From: Deltaproteobacteria bacterium | GTDB lineage: Bacteria > Myxococcota_A > Polyangia > Polyangiales > Ga0077539 | Reading direction: 5' to 3' | DNA: 64,000 nucleotides | Assembly: GCA_016704445.1 (NCBI GenBank) | Contig: JADJAE010000001.1 | Span: 186,001-250,000 of the forward strand | Translations under genes and position numbers: made by a program | Notes under the pieces: model-generated | Database searches by the model: none | Told to the model about the DNA's origin: nothing | What the model saw: the letters and a program-made list of their open reading frames with translations, nothing else | Part shown: positions 1-8,183 of the stretch, piece after piece | Numbering within the stretch: position 1 is the stretch's first letter | Layout of the letters: every line of letters begins with the position of its first letter

Positions 1-1004
1 CCCGAGGAGCAGGCGGTGACCACGCAGCGCCCGGCCATGCAGGCCCCGGTGCCTCTCGGCGGCATGCAGCGCGACCCGCAGGCCCCGCAGTTGGCGGCGT
101 CGGTGGCGGTGCTGGTCTCGCACCCGTTGGCGGGGTTGCCGTCGCAGTCGCTGAAGCCCGCCTCGCAGGTGTACGCGCAGCTCCCGGCGTTGCAGGCCGC
201 GGTGGAGTGGGCCCGCGCCTCGCACGGGCGGTTGCAGGCGCCGCAGTGGAAGACGTCGGTGAAGGTGTTGGTCTCGCAGCCGTTGCTCGCCATCGAGTCG
301 CAGTCCCCGTAGGGGACCGTGCAGGTGCCGACGGTGCACATGCTGTTGCGGCACGCGGGCGTGGCGTTGGTCGCGGTGCAGCGGGTGTCGCAGCGGCCGC
401 AGTTGGCGAGGTTGCTGGTGGTGTCGACGCAGGCGCCGCTGCAGCAGGTCTGGCCGCCGGGGCAGCCGCGGGTGTCGGTGCAGCCGGTGACGCAGAGGTT
501 GCCCACGCAGAGGTTGCCGGAGGGGCAGTGCTCGTCGGTGACGCACTGCACGCAGCTGTGGGTGTTGGTGTCGCAGCGCAGTCCGCCGGTGCCGGCGTCG
601 CCGGTGCGGCAGCCCTCGTCGGCGCGACAGCCGGTGACGCAGCGGGAAGAGGCGCCGTCGCAGTGCTGGTCGGCGGGGCAGGAGTCCGGGGAGACGCGGC
701 AGCCGATGCAGCGCCCGCTCGTGACGTCGCAGACGGGGCCGCCCGCGTTGCCGAGGCAGTCGCCGTCCGCGGCGCAGCGCGAAGGACCCATGTCCACGGG
801 GACGTCCATCGGGGCGTCCATCGAGGCGTCGTTGCCGCCGGAGTCGGTCGAGCCATCGACTCCGAGGTCCGTGGACCCCAGATCCATGCCGAGCCCGGAG
901 TCGGTGTCGAGCACGCCCGGGGGCGAGTCCTCCGAACAGCCCGCGAACAGCGCGAGCATCACCATCGGAATCAGGGCCTTCGCCCGAAACGCGCGTCGAC
1001 TCAT
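1..1004 (-). CDS. Cysteine-rich repeat lipoprotein, 3' end beyond window
   Basis: Predicted outer-membrane or surface lipoprotein. The visible 334 residues begin with MSRRAFRAK, a hydrophobic stretch and a lipobox ending LFAGC, so it should be lipid-anchored. An Asp/Gly/Ser-rich linker follows (residues about 25-60, with STDLGVDGSTD and MDAPMDVPVDM). After it come Cys-rich units with spaced C-x-G-C-x2-x-C patterns and the recurring core CDxxxxNGCE...HCGACxxxC. The reading frame is open to base 1, so the C-terminus is missing. From its two paralogues in this window (32866-35114 and 52729-54094) I infer a fibrinogen-like C-terminal domain. The ATG at 1002-1004 is the only start that supplies a signal peptide. 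The gene is divergent from the tubulin-like operon. Function is unknown; such proteins are often misnamed in databases. Confidence 0.75.
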   Translation of the reverse strand, partial: MSRRAFRAKALIPMVMLALFAGCSEDSPPGVLDTDSGLGMDLGSTDLGVDGSTDSGGNDASMDAPMDVPVDMGPSRCAADGDCLGNAGGPVCDVTSGRCIGCRVSPDSCPADQHCDGASSRCVTGCRADEGCRTGDAGTGGLRCDTNTHSCVQCVTDEHCPSGNLCVGNLCVTGCTDTRGCPGGQTCCSGACVDTTSNLANCGRCDTRCTATNATPACRNSMCTVGTCTVPYGDCDSMASNGCETNTFTDVFHCGACNRPCEARAHSTAACNAGSCAYTCEAGFSDCDGNPANGCETSTATDAANCGACGSRCMPPRGTGACMAGRCVVTACSS

Positions 1005-1104
1005 AGGTCCGCCAATGCCTCCGTAGAGTGTGGGAGCTCGACTGTCTCACGAGAGGGCGGCTCTCGGGCACACCGAAGCAGCGGGGCCCGCGGCGGCGCG
1101 CTCG

Positions 1105-1689
1105 ATGGCCTTGACGCTCGTCACGGGGCGTGGCTCGCTCCCGGCCCGCATGCACCCAAGCCTCCTGCTCCAACCCCGCGCGAACTCGCCGAGCTGGCCC
1201 GCCGAACCGGCCCCTCCGGCCAACGGCGACGACGCCGCGACGGCCGCGCCCGCGCCCGCCCCGGGCACCACCGTCACGTCCACCGGGGGTGACAGCGGAG
1301 GCTCCTTCGCGGTCACCACGCCGGGCTCCGGCTACCTCTCCCAGGAGACCTGCCAGCAGGCCAGCCGCAGCGGGCTCATCGCCGCCGCGGGCTACACCGT
1401 CGGCGCCTCGCTGCTGGGCATCGTGATCTTCGTGGTGATGCGCAAGCGCCTCTGGGGCAGCGCCTTCGTGCGCTACCTCACCGGCGTCGGCGTCGCGTGC
1501 GTCATCGGCACCACCATCGCCGGCCTCGACCCGGTGCGCGCAGACATCCTCGAGCAGTGCATGCACTCCGCGGACTTCTCTCAGTACGTCTTCCTGGGCA
1601 CGCAGCTCTTCGCGAGGGCGCTGGTGCTCGGGCTCATCCCGACGCTCGTCGTCACGCTCACCGGCTGCCTCGTCGCCAACCGCACCTGA
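1105..1689 (+). CDS. Three-helix membrane protein, first gene of tubulin-like operon
   Basis: Unrecognised protein of about 194 residues. A Pro/Ala/Thr-rich N-terminal half is followed by three hydrophobic helices: SGLIAAAGYTVGASLLGIVI, YLTGVGVACVIGTTIAGL, and a last one ending in VVTLTGCLVANRT. Two cysteines (SQETCQQ and LEQCMH) sit next to helices and could pair. The stop lies 27 bases before the tubulin-like gene, so the two are probably cotranscribed. I infer it is the membrane anchor or receptor of that system. The start is uncertain: ATG 1105, ATG 1150 and an upstream GTG at 1030 all lack a convincing ribosome-binding site, and no clear signal peptide is seen. Confidence 0.6.
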   Translation: MALTLVTGRGSLPARMHPSLLLQPRANSPSWPAEPAPPANGDDAATAAPAPAPGTTVTSTGGDSGGSFAVTTPGSGYLSQETCQQASRSGLIAAAGYTVGASLLGIVIFVVMRKRLWGSAFVRYLTGVGVACVIGTTIAGLDPVRADILEQCMHSADFSQYVFLGTQLFARALVLGLIPTLVVTLTGCLVANRT

Positions 1690-1716
1690 AACCCCAAGAG
1701 GGAGCTTCGTACCGCC

Positions 1717-3141
1717 ATGGATCTCGTCATCGCCGTCGGCGGGGGCGGTCAGCACATCGCCCTCAGCATCGCGAGGCTGCTGCGTATCGGCGCCCTGGCC
1801 GAGCCCATCGAGGCCTTCGTCATCGACGCCGACAGCGACTCGCGCCTCGCCGTGAAGCTCCGCTCCTTCGGCAACACCGTGAGCGCCGGGTGCCCGCACC
1901 CGCTGGAGGGCGCCGAGGCCATCGTCCCGCCCTTCGCGCGCGACACCATGAAGGAGACGGCCTTCCGGCGGATCTTCCTCGACGACCGGGCCGACCCCCT
2001 GGAGCGCGAGCTCTTCGAGCTCTTCTACGACGAGGAGTCCGGCGGCGTGGACGGCGGCGTCGGGGTCTCCGCGGGCGTCGACATCGGCAAGGGGATGTTC
2101 GCCAACCCCAGCGTCGGCAGCGCCGTGTTCGCGTCGAGCAAGGGCGGCGCGATGGACCCGCTCTTCGGCCGCGCCCGCACCGCCGCGCGCATCTTCGTGG
2201 TGGGCTCCTTCCTCGGCGGCACCGGCGCAGGCATCACCCACCAGCTCATCAAGCTGGTGCGCGAGGCCGTCGGCCCGGCGAAGCCCATCTTCGGGGCCTT
2301 CCTGCTGCGCTGGTTCGACCTGCCGGCCACCACCGGGCAGACCGTCGACACCGCCACGCTGCTCGCCAGCATGGGCCACGGGCTCGAATACTTCTACCGG
2401 TATACCCGCTCGCTCCTCGACGCCTCGACGCTGCTGGGCGTCCCGGACCACCCCACGGCGCACATCAAGGCCGTGCCCGCCGCGGCGGAGAACGACGAGA
2501 CCGACAGCATGTACCCGCTGCTCGCGGCCTACGGGCTGCTGATGCTGCCGGACAAGACCGACACCCAGGCTCGCGGGATGCACCGCACCTACGGCCTCTC
2601 CCACGACGAGCACGACCCCGCCTGGCCCCTGCGCCGCAAGTGGAACACCCCGCGCGGCTCGCGCGACGCCACGCTCGGCGCCCGCATCGTCGAGGCGCTC
2701 ATCCTCCAGGAGGTCTACGGGTCGTTTCGCCAGAAGGACTCGGACTTCGTCGACTTCGACTACGAGAAGGCCCGCAGCACCTGGGGCTCGCTCATCGCCA
2801 ACGTCGCCCGCGCCCAGCACGACCGCGACTCGGCCTTCGCCCGCAAGGTGCTCAACGCCCTCGAGGCCCGCGGGGCGCAGCTCCGCTTCGTCACCCAGTG
2901 GTTCACCAGGGTCTTCGGCGACGTCGACCTCTCGCTCTTCGGCGACCCCCGCGCCCGGCAGCTCTACGCCCTCCGCAAGCACCGCCAGTGGAAGGCGCCG
3001 GACGCGTTCAAGCTGCTCATCGACGCGTTTCAGTTCGAGTCGACCGCAGGCGCCGAGCGGGAGCGCGGGCACCAGCCCGCCCCCGACGCCGAGCTCGCCA
3101 TGAAGATCGAGCGCTCGCTGCTTGCCGCCCTCCGGAGCTGA
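1717..3141 (+). CDS. Tubulin/FtsZ-superfamily-like protein (Tubulin_2 type)
   Basis: A 474-residue predicted nucleotide-binding protein of the tubulin/FtsZ superfamily. The N-terminus MDLVIAVGGGGQH has the Rossmann-type glycine loop at residues 8-13. Residues 167-172 are GGTGAG inside FLGGTGAGITHQL, matching the tubulin signature GGGTG[ST]G that binds GTP phosphates. An acidic stretch, FVIDADSDSR, follows the second strand. The C-terminal third is alpha-rich, contains HRTYGLSHDEHDP and matches nothing I know. Length is close to other tubulin-like proteins outside the classic FtsZ family. ATG 1717 has a purine-rich GAGGGAG about 13 bases upstream. The downstream gene starts 4 bases after its stop. 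Whether it polymerises or hydrolyses GTP cannot be told from sequence. Confidence 0.75.
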   Translation: MDLVIAVGGGGQHIALSIARLLRIGALAEPIEAFVIDADSDSRLAVKLRSFGNTVSAGCPHPLEGAEAIVPPFARDTMKETAFRRIFLDDRADPLERELFELFYDEESGGVDGGVGVSAGVDIGKGMFANPSVGSAVFASSKGGAMDPLFGRARTAARIFVVGSFLGGTGAGITHQLIKLVREAVGPAKPIFGAFLLRWFDLPATTGQTVDTATLLASMGHGLEYFYRYTRSLLDASTLLGVPDHPTAHIKAVPAAAENDETDSMYPLLAAYGLLMLPDKTDTQARGMHRTYGLSHDEHDPAWPLRRKWNTPRGSRDATLGARIVEALILQEVYGSFRQKDSDFVDFDYEKARSTWGSLIANVARAQHDRDSAFARKVLNALEARGAQLRFVTQWFTRVFGDVDLSLFGDPRARQLYALRKHRQWKAPDAFKLLIDAFQFESTAGAERERGHQPAPDAELAMKIERSLLAALRS

Positions 3142-3145
3142 CGCC

Positions 3146-5011
3146 GTGATCCAACTCATCCCAGGCTCCAACGACGCCGCGACCACCGACACCTTCGCCC
3201 TCGACCAGAAGAAGGGCGCCTGGCAGCCGACGCACGCGCACCTGCGCACCAAGAGCTTCCCGACGCCCTTCGCGCAGGCCGAGATGATGTCCCACCTGCT
3301 GGGCCAGCTCCTGCTCGACCCGGGCGCCCAGCAGCCGCAGCCCGAGCTGGTCAACGCGCGGCTCCAGCAGTCCTTCGAGCGCTGGCGACTGCTGCTGCTG
3401 GGGCTGGTGCTGGGCGAGCTCACCCTGGAGACCGTCGACCTGCTCCGGCCCGAGGTGGACAACCTCGGCGCGATGCTGGCCGACCTGCGCCCCGAGTGTC
3501 GCTTCCTGGGAATGCTCCGGGACGCGCGTCGCCAGGGCGCCGAAGGACGGCGGCTGCTCGTGGGAGCGGCCGACCCGATGTGCCTCTTCTGGTGCGCTCC
3601 CCGCGTCGCCAGGGAGAACTACTGGAGCGACCTCAAGACCCGCATCGACGCCAGCGCCGAGCGCGCTGACGCCCTGCGGCTGCTGGCCGAGTGGCGGGGC
3701 TGCTTCGAGCGCAACGGGCTCTGGTCGCCGGGGCACGAGGCCGCGCCGCCGTGGCAGAAGGGCCTGCAGGTGCTGCTCGGCGAGACCGCTCCGTCGGTGG
3801 GGGCGCTGTCGAGCGACGCGCGGGGCGTCGGCCCGCTGCGCCTCGAGGTGGTGCCCCGCACGGGCAGCGACGCGCGCGAGGCGATCGTCTACCTGCCGCA
3901 GCGAGACCCCGGCTGGGGCGCCCGCTTCGCCGAGCTGCTCTTCTTCCAGCCCGTGCGCAGCGAGGCCGGCACCGTCGACCTCGTCGACCCCAACGGCCGC
4001 GCGGTGGTCACGGTGCGCATGGCCCCCCGCGATGCCGCTCGCGACAGCGGTGCAGGTCGCAAGAGCGGCGGCGCCGACAACGCCCCCGCCGCGGGCGTCG
4101 AGCTCCTCGCAGGCGTCGGTCGGCTGGAGGCCATCGCCAACGTCGCCCGAGGCCACGGCCAGTCCCACTGGCTGGAGGATCACCCCAACGCCCAGGGCTA
4201 CCGCTCGCTGGTCCTCAACCCCCTGCTCTCGGCCTCCGCGGCCTCGCACAGGAGGGCGGCCGTCACCGAGGCCGACGTGCTGGCCTTCCCGATCCTCTTC
4301 CCCGACAGCATCCGGCTGGTGGTGGCGCAGACCGCCGAGGCCGAGGCCGGGGGCGTGCGCATCCACCTCTCTCGCGAGGTGATCGCCCGCGTGGAGCCCG
4401 GCGTGGCCGCCCCGCAGTCGGGCGCCCTGCTCGCCCGATGGAACCCCGGCGACGCCCCACCTCGCATCGTGGCGGTGCCTGGGGGTGAGGGCGCGCTCGC
4501 GGTGGGCCTCGTCGAGCGCTTCGGCCCTCCGACGAGGGTCGTCGACGTTGGCGAGCTGCGGGGGCTGGGCTTCGCGCTCTGGCTCTACTTCCTGGGCGAG
4601 GCCGAGCTCCGCTCCGACGGCGCTCGGGTCATCTGGACCGCCGACGAGGGCAAGGAGCTCTTCGGCCGCGTGGTGCTCCCCTCCGCCGAGCGTCCGCTCG
4701 ACGTGCTGCGAGACTCCCTCCTGGCCGTGCGCTCCGAGCCCGAGCGCGCCCGTGCGAGGGACCGCCTCGCCACCCTCCAGCGTTTCGCCATGACCTGGCG
4801 CTCGGTAGGCGACGGCGAGTCCGACCGCCCCGAGGTGATGTGCGCCCGTCTCGGTCGCGTGGCCGCGGAGAGCTTCCTCTCCTGGGTGATGGAGGGCTCC
4901 GGCCTCGTGCTGGGACGCTTCGGCCAGCGCGCCACCGCGCCGGTCGAGCACTACTCCCTCAACGGCCCCTTCCGGCTGCCCCTCTTCGTCGACCCGCTGC
5001 CCGCCCGGTGA
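3146..5011 (+). CDS. Large protein of unknown function in tubulin-like operon
   Basis: A 621-residue soluble-looking protein with no domain I recognise. It starts at GTG 3146 (MIQLIPGSNDAA), four bases after the tubulin-like stop. It ends in a GTGA overlap with the next gene, so translation of all three genes is likely coupled. Residues about 40-130 are Leu-rich and helical (MMSHLLGQLLLDPG, RLLLLGLVLGELTL). A middle part contains an Ala/Gly-rich low-complexity linker (SGAGRKSGGADNAPAAG). The C-terminal half has alternating beta-like strands such as IRLVVAQTAEA and ARVIWTADEGKELFG. No signal peptide or membrane helix is evident. I infer that it is a cytoplasmic partner or scaffold for the tubulin-like protein, from operon position alone. 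Confidence 0.7.
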   Translation: MIQLIPGSNDAATTDTFALDQKKGAWQPTHAHLRTKSFPTPFAQAEMMSHLLGQLLLDPGAQQPQPELVNARLQQSFERWRLLLLGLVLGELTLETVDLLRPEVDNLGAMLADLRPECRFLGMLRDARRQGAEGRRLLVGAADPMCLFWCAPRVARENYWSDLKTRIDASAERADALRLLAEWRGCFERNGLWSPGHEAAPPWQKGLQVLLGETAPSVGALSSDARGVGPLRLEVVPRTGSDAREAIVYLPQRDPGWGARFAELLFFQPVRSEAGTVDLVDPNGRAVVTVRMAPRDAARDSGAGRKSGGADNAPAAGVELLAGVGRLEAIANVARGHGQSHWLEDHPNAQGYRSLVLNPLLSASAASHRRAAVTEADVLAFPILFPDSIRLVVAQTAEAEAGGVRIHLSREVIARVEPGVAAPQSGALLARWNPGDAPPRIVAVPGGEGALAVGLVERFGPPTRVVDVGELRGLGFALWLYFLGEAELRSDGARVIWTADEGKELFGRVVLPSAERPLDVLRDSLLAVRSEPERARARDRLATLQRFAMTWRSVGDGESDRPEVMCARLGRVAAESFLSWVMEGSGLVLGRFGQRATAPVEHYSLNGPFRLPLFVDPLPAR

Positions 5012-5622
5012 GCGCGGTGACCTCCCGGCGCTCCCTCGGCGTGGCGGCCGCCCTCGCGCTGCTCGCCCTCGGCTCGACCATCACGGCGGTCCGCGCCCGA
5101 CGCAGCCGCGCCGCATGGTGGGGCAGAGCCGAGCGGGTGTGCGCCTGCGGAGAGTCCACCCGGAGGGCCCTGGGGAGGCTCTCCCAGGAGGCCGTCGGCG
5201 GCCTCGGCGAGGTGGCCGGAGCACAGCGGGCGCTGCTCCAGTCGGACTGCGACGACCTGCGCGTGGCGGTCTCCCGCCGTAGCTGGTCGGACGAACTCGC
5301 AGCACGCCCGCTTCGGGTGATCGCGACGGAGCAGCACCACCAGCGAGCGGCCTCCGTCACCCGTAGCCTCGACGCGATGTGCGGCGGCGCCCACGAGGAG
5401 TTCTGGCAGCGGCTCTCGCTCGACCTCGCCGCGCACCCGGTCGTGGCCCCGGCGGATGATCCCTACCGGGTGCGGGCCACGGCGAGGGGGCACCTCGCGA
5501 TTCGACAGGCGATGTGCGCCGACCGCTCGCGGCTGACGGTCGCTCCACGCTCCTACGCGCTCTCCCCAGCCGACGCCGAGCGTCAGGCCTCGGAGTGCCT
5601 GCGCGAGCTCGCGACCCGTTAG
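5008..5622 (+). CDS. Small membrane-anchored protein, last gene of tubulin-like operon
   Basis: A 204-residue protein starting at GTG 5008, overlapping the previous stop by four bases (GTGA). One N-terminal membrane segment (GVAAALALLALGSTITAV) is followed by RARRSR, a positive-inside pattern that would leave the rest cytoplasmic, or a signal peptide if it is cleaved. The remainder is helical and Arg/Ala-rich, with cysteines in CACGES, SDCDD, DAMCGG and QAMCAD. No family was recognised. The overlap with the 621-residue gene indicates one functional unit of two membrane and two soluble proteins. Confidence 0.65.
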   Translation: MSAVTSRRSLGVAAALALLALGSTITAVRARRSRAAWWGRAERVCACGESTRRALGRLSQEAVGGLGEVAGAQRALLQSDCDDLRVAVSRRSWSDELAARPLRVIATEQHHQRAASVTRSLDAMCGGAHEEFWQRLSLDLAAHPVVAPADDPYRVRATARGHLAIRQAMCADRSRLTVAPRSYALSPADAERQASECLRELATR

Positions 5623-5661
5623 CCGCGGACGGGCATCTCACAGACGGAGGTCCTCGGCCCG

Positions 5662-6399
5662 ATGAGTTCAAGCGCACGCGTCCCGGTCGGCCTCGCGCTC
5701 TCGGCGCTCATCGTCCTCACCTGGGCGCTCTCCCTGGTCGTCGCCCTCGGCCTCCCGATCGGGGCCATTCATCCGGCCCTCTGGTTGCCGCTGGTGGCGC
5801 TCCGCACCTGGGCCCACACGGGTCTCTTCATCGTCGCCCACGACGCCATGCACGGCACCGTCGCGCCCCGCCATCCCCGACTCAATGAGCTCGTCGGCGC
5901 GCTCTCCGTCGGGCTCTACGCGCTCTTCCCCTACGCCACCCTGCGGAGCGAGCACCGCCTGCACCACGCGCACCCCGCGAGCGCCGACGACCCCGACTTC
6001 CACGACGGCACGCACGACGGCTTCGGCCGCTGGTACCTGCGCTTCATCGGTCACTACCTCCGGTGGCCGCAGGTGCTCGGGCACGCGGTGATCTTCAACG
6101 TGCTCCAGCACGTCGTTCACGTCTCGCAGGTGAACCTGCTGCTGTTCTGGGTGCTGCCCTCGCTCGCCTCCACGGCGCAGCTCTTCTACTTCGGAACCTT
6201 CCTCCCGCACCGCGAGCCCGCCGGCGGCTACGTCGACAGGCACCGCGCCCGGAGCAACGACATGGGCGCCGCGCTCTCGCTGCTCACGTGCTTCCACTTC
6301 GGCGGATACCACTGGGAGCACCACGAGGGCCCTGGGGTTCCGTGGTGGGCGCTGCCGTCGACGAGGGCTCGTAGAACTCCCGCACCTCCACCGCGCTGA
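5662..6399 (+). CDS. crtW: CrtW-type beta-carotene ketolase / fatty-acid desaturase family
   Basis: Membrane di-iron oxygenase of 245 residues, the usual length for CrtW. Histidine motifs are in order: HDAMHG, EHRLHH, and FHFGGYHWEHH followed by PGVPWWALP. The last block is characteristic of bacterial beta-carotene 4-ketolases, which oxidise the carotenoid ring in the inner membrane, rather than of acyl desaturases. Several hydrophobic segments lie between the motifs. The gene follows the tubulin-like operon by 39 bases but has no other carotenoid gene beside it. Its last 116 bases overlap the 3' end of the convergent gene 6284-7768. The tail after WWALP (STRARRTPAPPPR) may therefore be an extension caused by a mutation or base error. 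Confidence 0.75.
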   Translation: MSSSARVPVGLALSALIVLTWALSLVVALGLPIGAIHPALWLPLVALRTWAHTGLFIVAHDAMHGTVAPRHPRLNELVGALSVGLYALFPYATLRSEHRLHHAHPASADDPDFHDGTHDGFGRWYLRFIGHYLRWPQVLGHAVIFNVLQHVVHVSQVNLLLFWVLPSLASTAQLFYFGTFLPHREPAGGYVDRHRARSNDMGAALSLLTCFHFGGYHWEHHEGPGVPWWALPSTRARRTPAPPPR

Positions 6400-7768
6400 G
6401 CTCCACGTCGAGGCGCTCCGCCGGGCCGAGCGAGGCCACCACCCTGGCCAGCTCGGCAGGCGTCGGCACCAGCGTCCCGGTCACCTCCTGCACCCGCTGT
6501 CCCAGCGCGACGGAGACCCCGAGCACCGTCTGGCTCACCCGAGAGGGCGGCATGCGGAAGGTGATCCTGCGCTGCATCGCGGAGGCATCGAGGAGCCGCG
6601 ACACCTCCGCGCCGCTCAGCGAGAGCCGCATGGAGAGGGCCGCCCGCTCGATGCGCGACGACGACCGGATCAGCAGCAGCTCCCGCACCGCCTCGGCCTG
6701 AGCCGGGTCCGCGAGGCTCGCCGGGTCGATGTCGAAGGACGCCCCGGTCGTTCGCTCGATGGCCGCGAGCGCGTCGAGGGTCTCCACCACGGCGTGGTTG
6801 AGGGCCTCGCGCTCCTGCGGAGGAAACACGCTCCCGATTGCCAGGCCCGCCGCCGCGCAGCCCGGGAGAAGCGTGACCCGGCCGCCCTGTCCGAAGCGCC
6901 AGACGAAGCGAGCCGCCACCGAGAGCGAGGTCGCCGAGGCCGCCGCGCCCAGCAGCGAACCCCGGAGCTCCATGGTGGTGTGGGCGTGGTCGAGGCGCAG
7001 CGTGAGGCCCACCGCGATGGGATTGAGGTCGTTGACCCAGGTGGAGCGCGAGGCCCCGCCGCGGGAGCAGCGCAACGTGCAGTCGCGTACGACGAGCGTC
7101 TCCCGGGCGCTCCGAAGCTCCACCGACAGCCGCTCGAAGTAGGGCGGCGTCGCGAAGGTCACCGTCGCCTCGTCCTTCGCCGTCGCGCTCGCCGCGACGA
7201 ACCACCGGGGAACGCCCAGCGCCTCGAGCTCCGTGAGCGCGGCGTCGAAGCCGTCGCCGTCGTCGAGGAAGCGCCGCAGCAGCGTCCGGGTTCTTACCAG
7301 ATCCGGTAAGGGCCCCGAGGCCTCCAGCGACGGTCGCAGCCACTCCGCCGCCAGCACCAGGAACATCCGGTGCAGCCCGAAGCCCCCGGCGCCCGCGAGC
7401 GCGCTGAACCTCACCTGCCAGGACCCCGCCGCGCCGTCCTGTCGCTGCGCGTCGGAGACCCGAGCGAGCAGCTCGTCGCGCGTCGCCCACACCGTGTGCC
7501 CGGCGGCGTCGACGACCACTACCACCACCGGGCTCGCGGACTCGGCCAGCAGCGACGGGGCCACGCTCGCCTCCACCCAGCGACCCTCCGCGCGCAGGGC
7601 GTCGAGCATCGGCACCTGCACCACGCGCACGGCCGCCCGCAGCCCCGTGTCGACCCCCTCGTGGGCGAAGCCGAGGGCGTCGTCGTCGTGGGCCTCGATG
7701 GATAAGCCCCGGCGGGCGAGGGGCGTCGCGGCGAGGCGCTCCCGGAGCAGTTCGAGGGCGAGGCTCAC
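6284..7768 (-). CDS. Terminal gene of VgrG module, unknown (possible effector or accessory)
   Basis: A 494-residue protein starting at GTG 7768, with its start overlapping the stop of the PAAR-like gene (GTGA). It has no signal peptide and no family I recognise. The N-terminal 150 residues contain a Val-rich strand (SPVVVVVVDAAGHTVW) and FGLHRMFLVLAAEWLRP. The centre has FATPPYFERLSVELRSA and NPIAVGLTLRLDHAHTTMEL, both beta-rich. Position at the end of a VgrG-DUF2169-DUF3540-PAAR series suggests a T6SS accessory or cargo protein; this is inference. The C-terminal 35 residues (from about REFYEPSS) run antisense to the conserved histidine block of crtW, so the true stop may be earlier. Confidence 0.6.
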   Translation of the reverse strand: MSLALELLRERLAATPLARRGLSIEAHDDDALGFAHEGVDTGLRAAVRVVQVPMLDALRAEGRWVEASVAPSLLAESASPVVVVVVDAAGHTVWATRDELLARVSDAQRQDGAAGSWQVRFSALAGAGGFGLHRMFLVLAAEWLRPSLEASGPLPDLVRTRTLLRRFLDDGDGFDAALTELEALGVPRWFVAASATAKDEATVTFATPPYFERLSVELRSARETLVVRDCTLRCSRGGASRSTWVNDLNPIAVGLTLRLDHAHTTMELRGSLLGAAASATSLSVAARFVWRFGQGGRVTLLPGCAAAGLAIGSVFPPQEREALNHAVVETLDALAAIERTTGASFDIDPASLADPAQAEAVRELLLIRSSSRIERAALSMRLSLSGAEVSRLLDASAMQRRITFRMPPSRVSQTVLGVSVALGQRVQEVTGTLVPTPAELARVVASLGPAERLDVELSAVEVREFYEPSSTAAPTTEPQGPRGAPSGIRRSGST

Positions 7769-8164
7769 GGCGCCAGCAGCAGCACCTTCACCTGGCTGGG
7801 CGAGAGCCGGATGCCAGGGCAGTTGGTGGAGTTCTGGATGCCGACGGAGGTCATGCGGGTGGCGGGGATGCCGCCGACCAGCACGGTGAAGGCCGCGGTG
7901 ACGTGCCGGGCGGGGCCCATGACCATGCCCGACGCGACGCCGGTGGCGAGGCCGGCGTTGTCGCCCGCTGGTGACCATGGTGGTCGCCATGTTGTGCGCG
8001 GGCGTGGCCATGAAGAGGACGTTGTACGCGGCGGGCACGCCCAGCGGCCCCATCGCGATGTTGGGATACGGGATGGGAATGGGCGCCGGGGCGGGCGGCG
8101 CGGGCGTGAGGCACACGTCCGGGAAGCCCATGTCGATGCCCATCATCTGCGTGTTGGCGAACAT
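7765..8164 (-). CDS. PAAR-like DUF4150 protein, frame-disrupted
   Basis: PAAR-like proteins cap the VgrG spike of type VI secretion systems and help load effectors. The product begins MFANTQMMGIDMGFPDVC, with a Pro-rich stretch, then NIAMGPLGVPAAYNVLFM, typical of DUF4150. After MATTMVTS the frame is lost at about 7966, where one extra base in a G run shifts it. Removing that base gives GDNAGLATGVASGMVMG and continues to SPSQVKVLLLAP, a normal family ending, for about 132 residues. Both halves keep coding character, so a base-calling error is more likely than decay. It is located 19 bases after the DUF3540 stop and overlaps the next start. Confidence 0.75.
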
Positions 8165-8183
8165 TGGTTTGGGTGGTCCCTTC

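Noticed and set aside
207..1292. Long plus-strand frame rich in Ala, Gly and Val over the first lipoprotein gene
   Set aside because: It is antisense to a clear Cys-rich lipoprotein with signal peptide and lacks any family signature.
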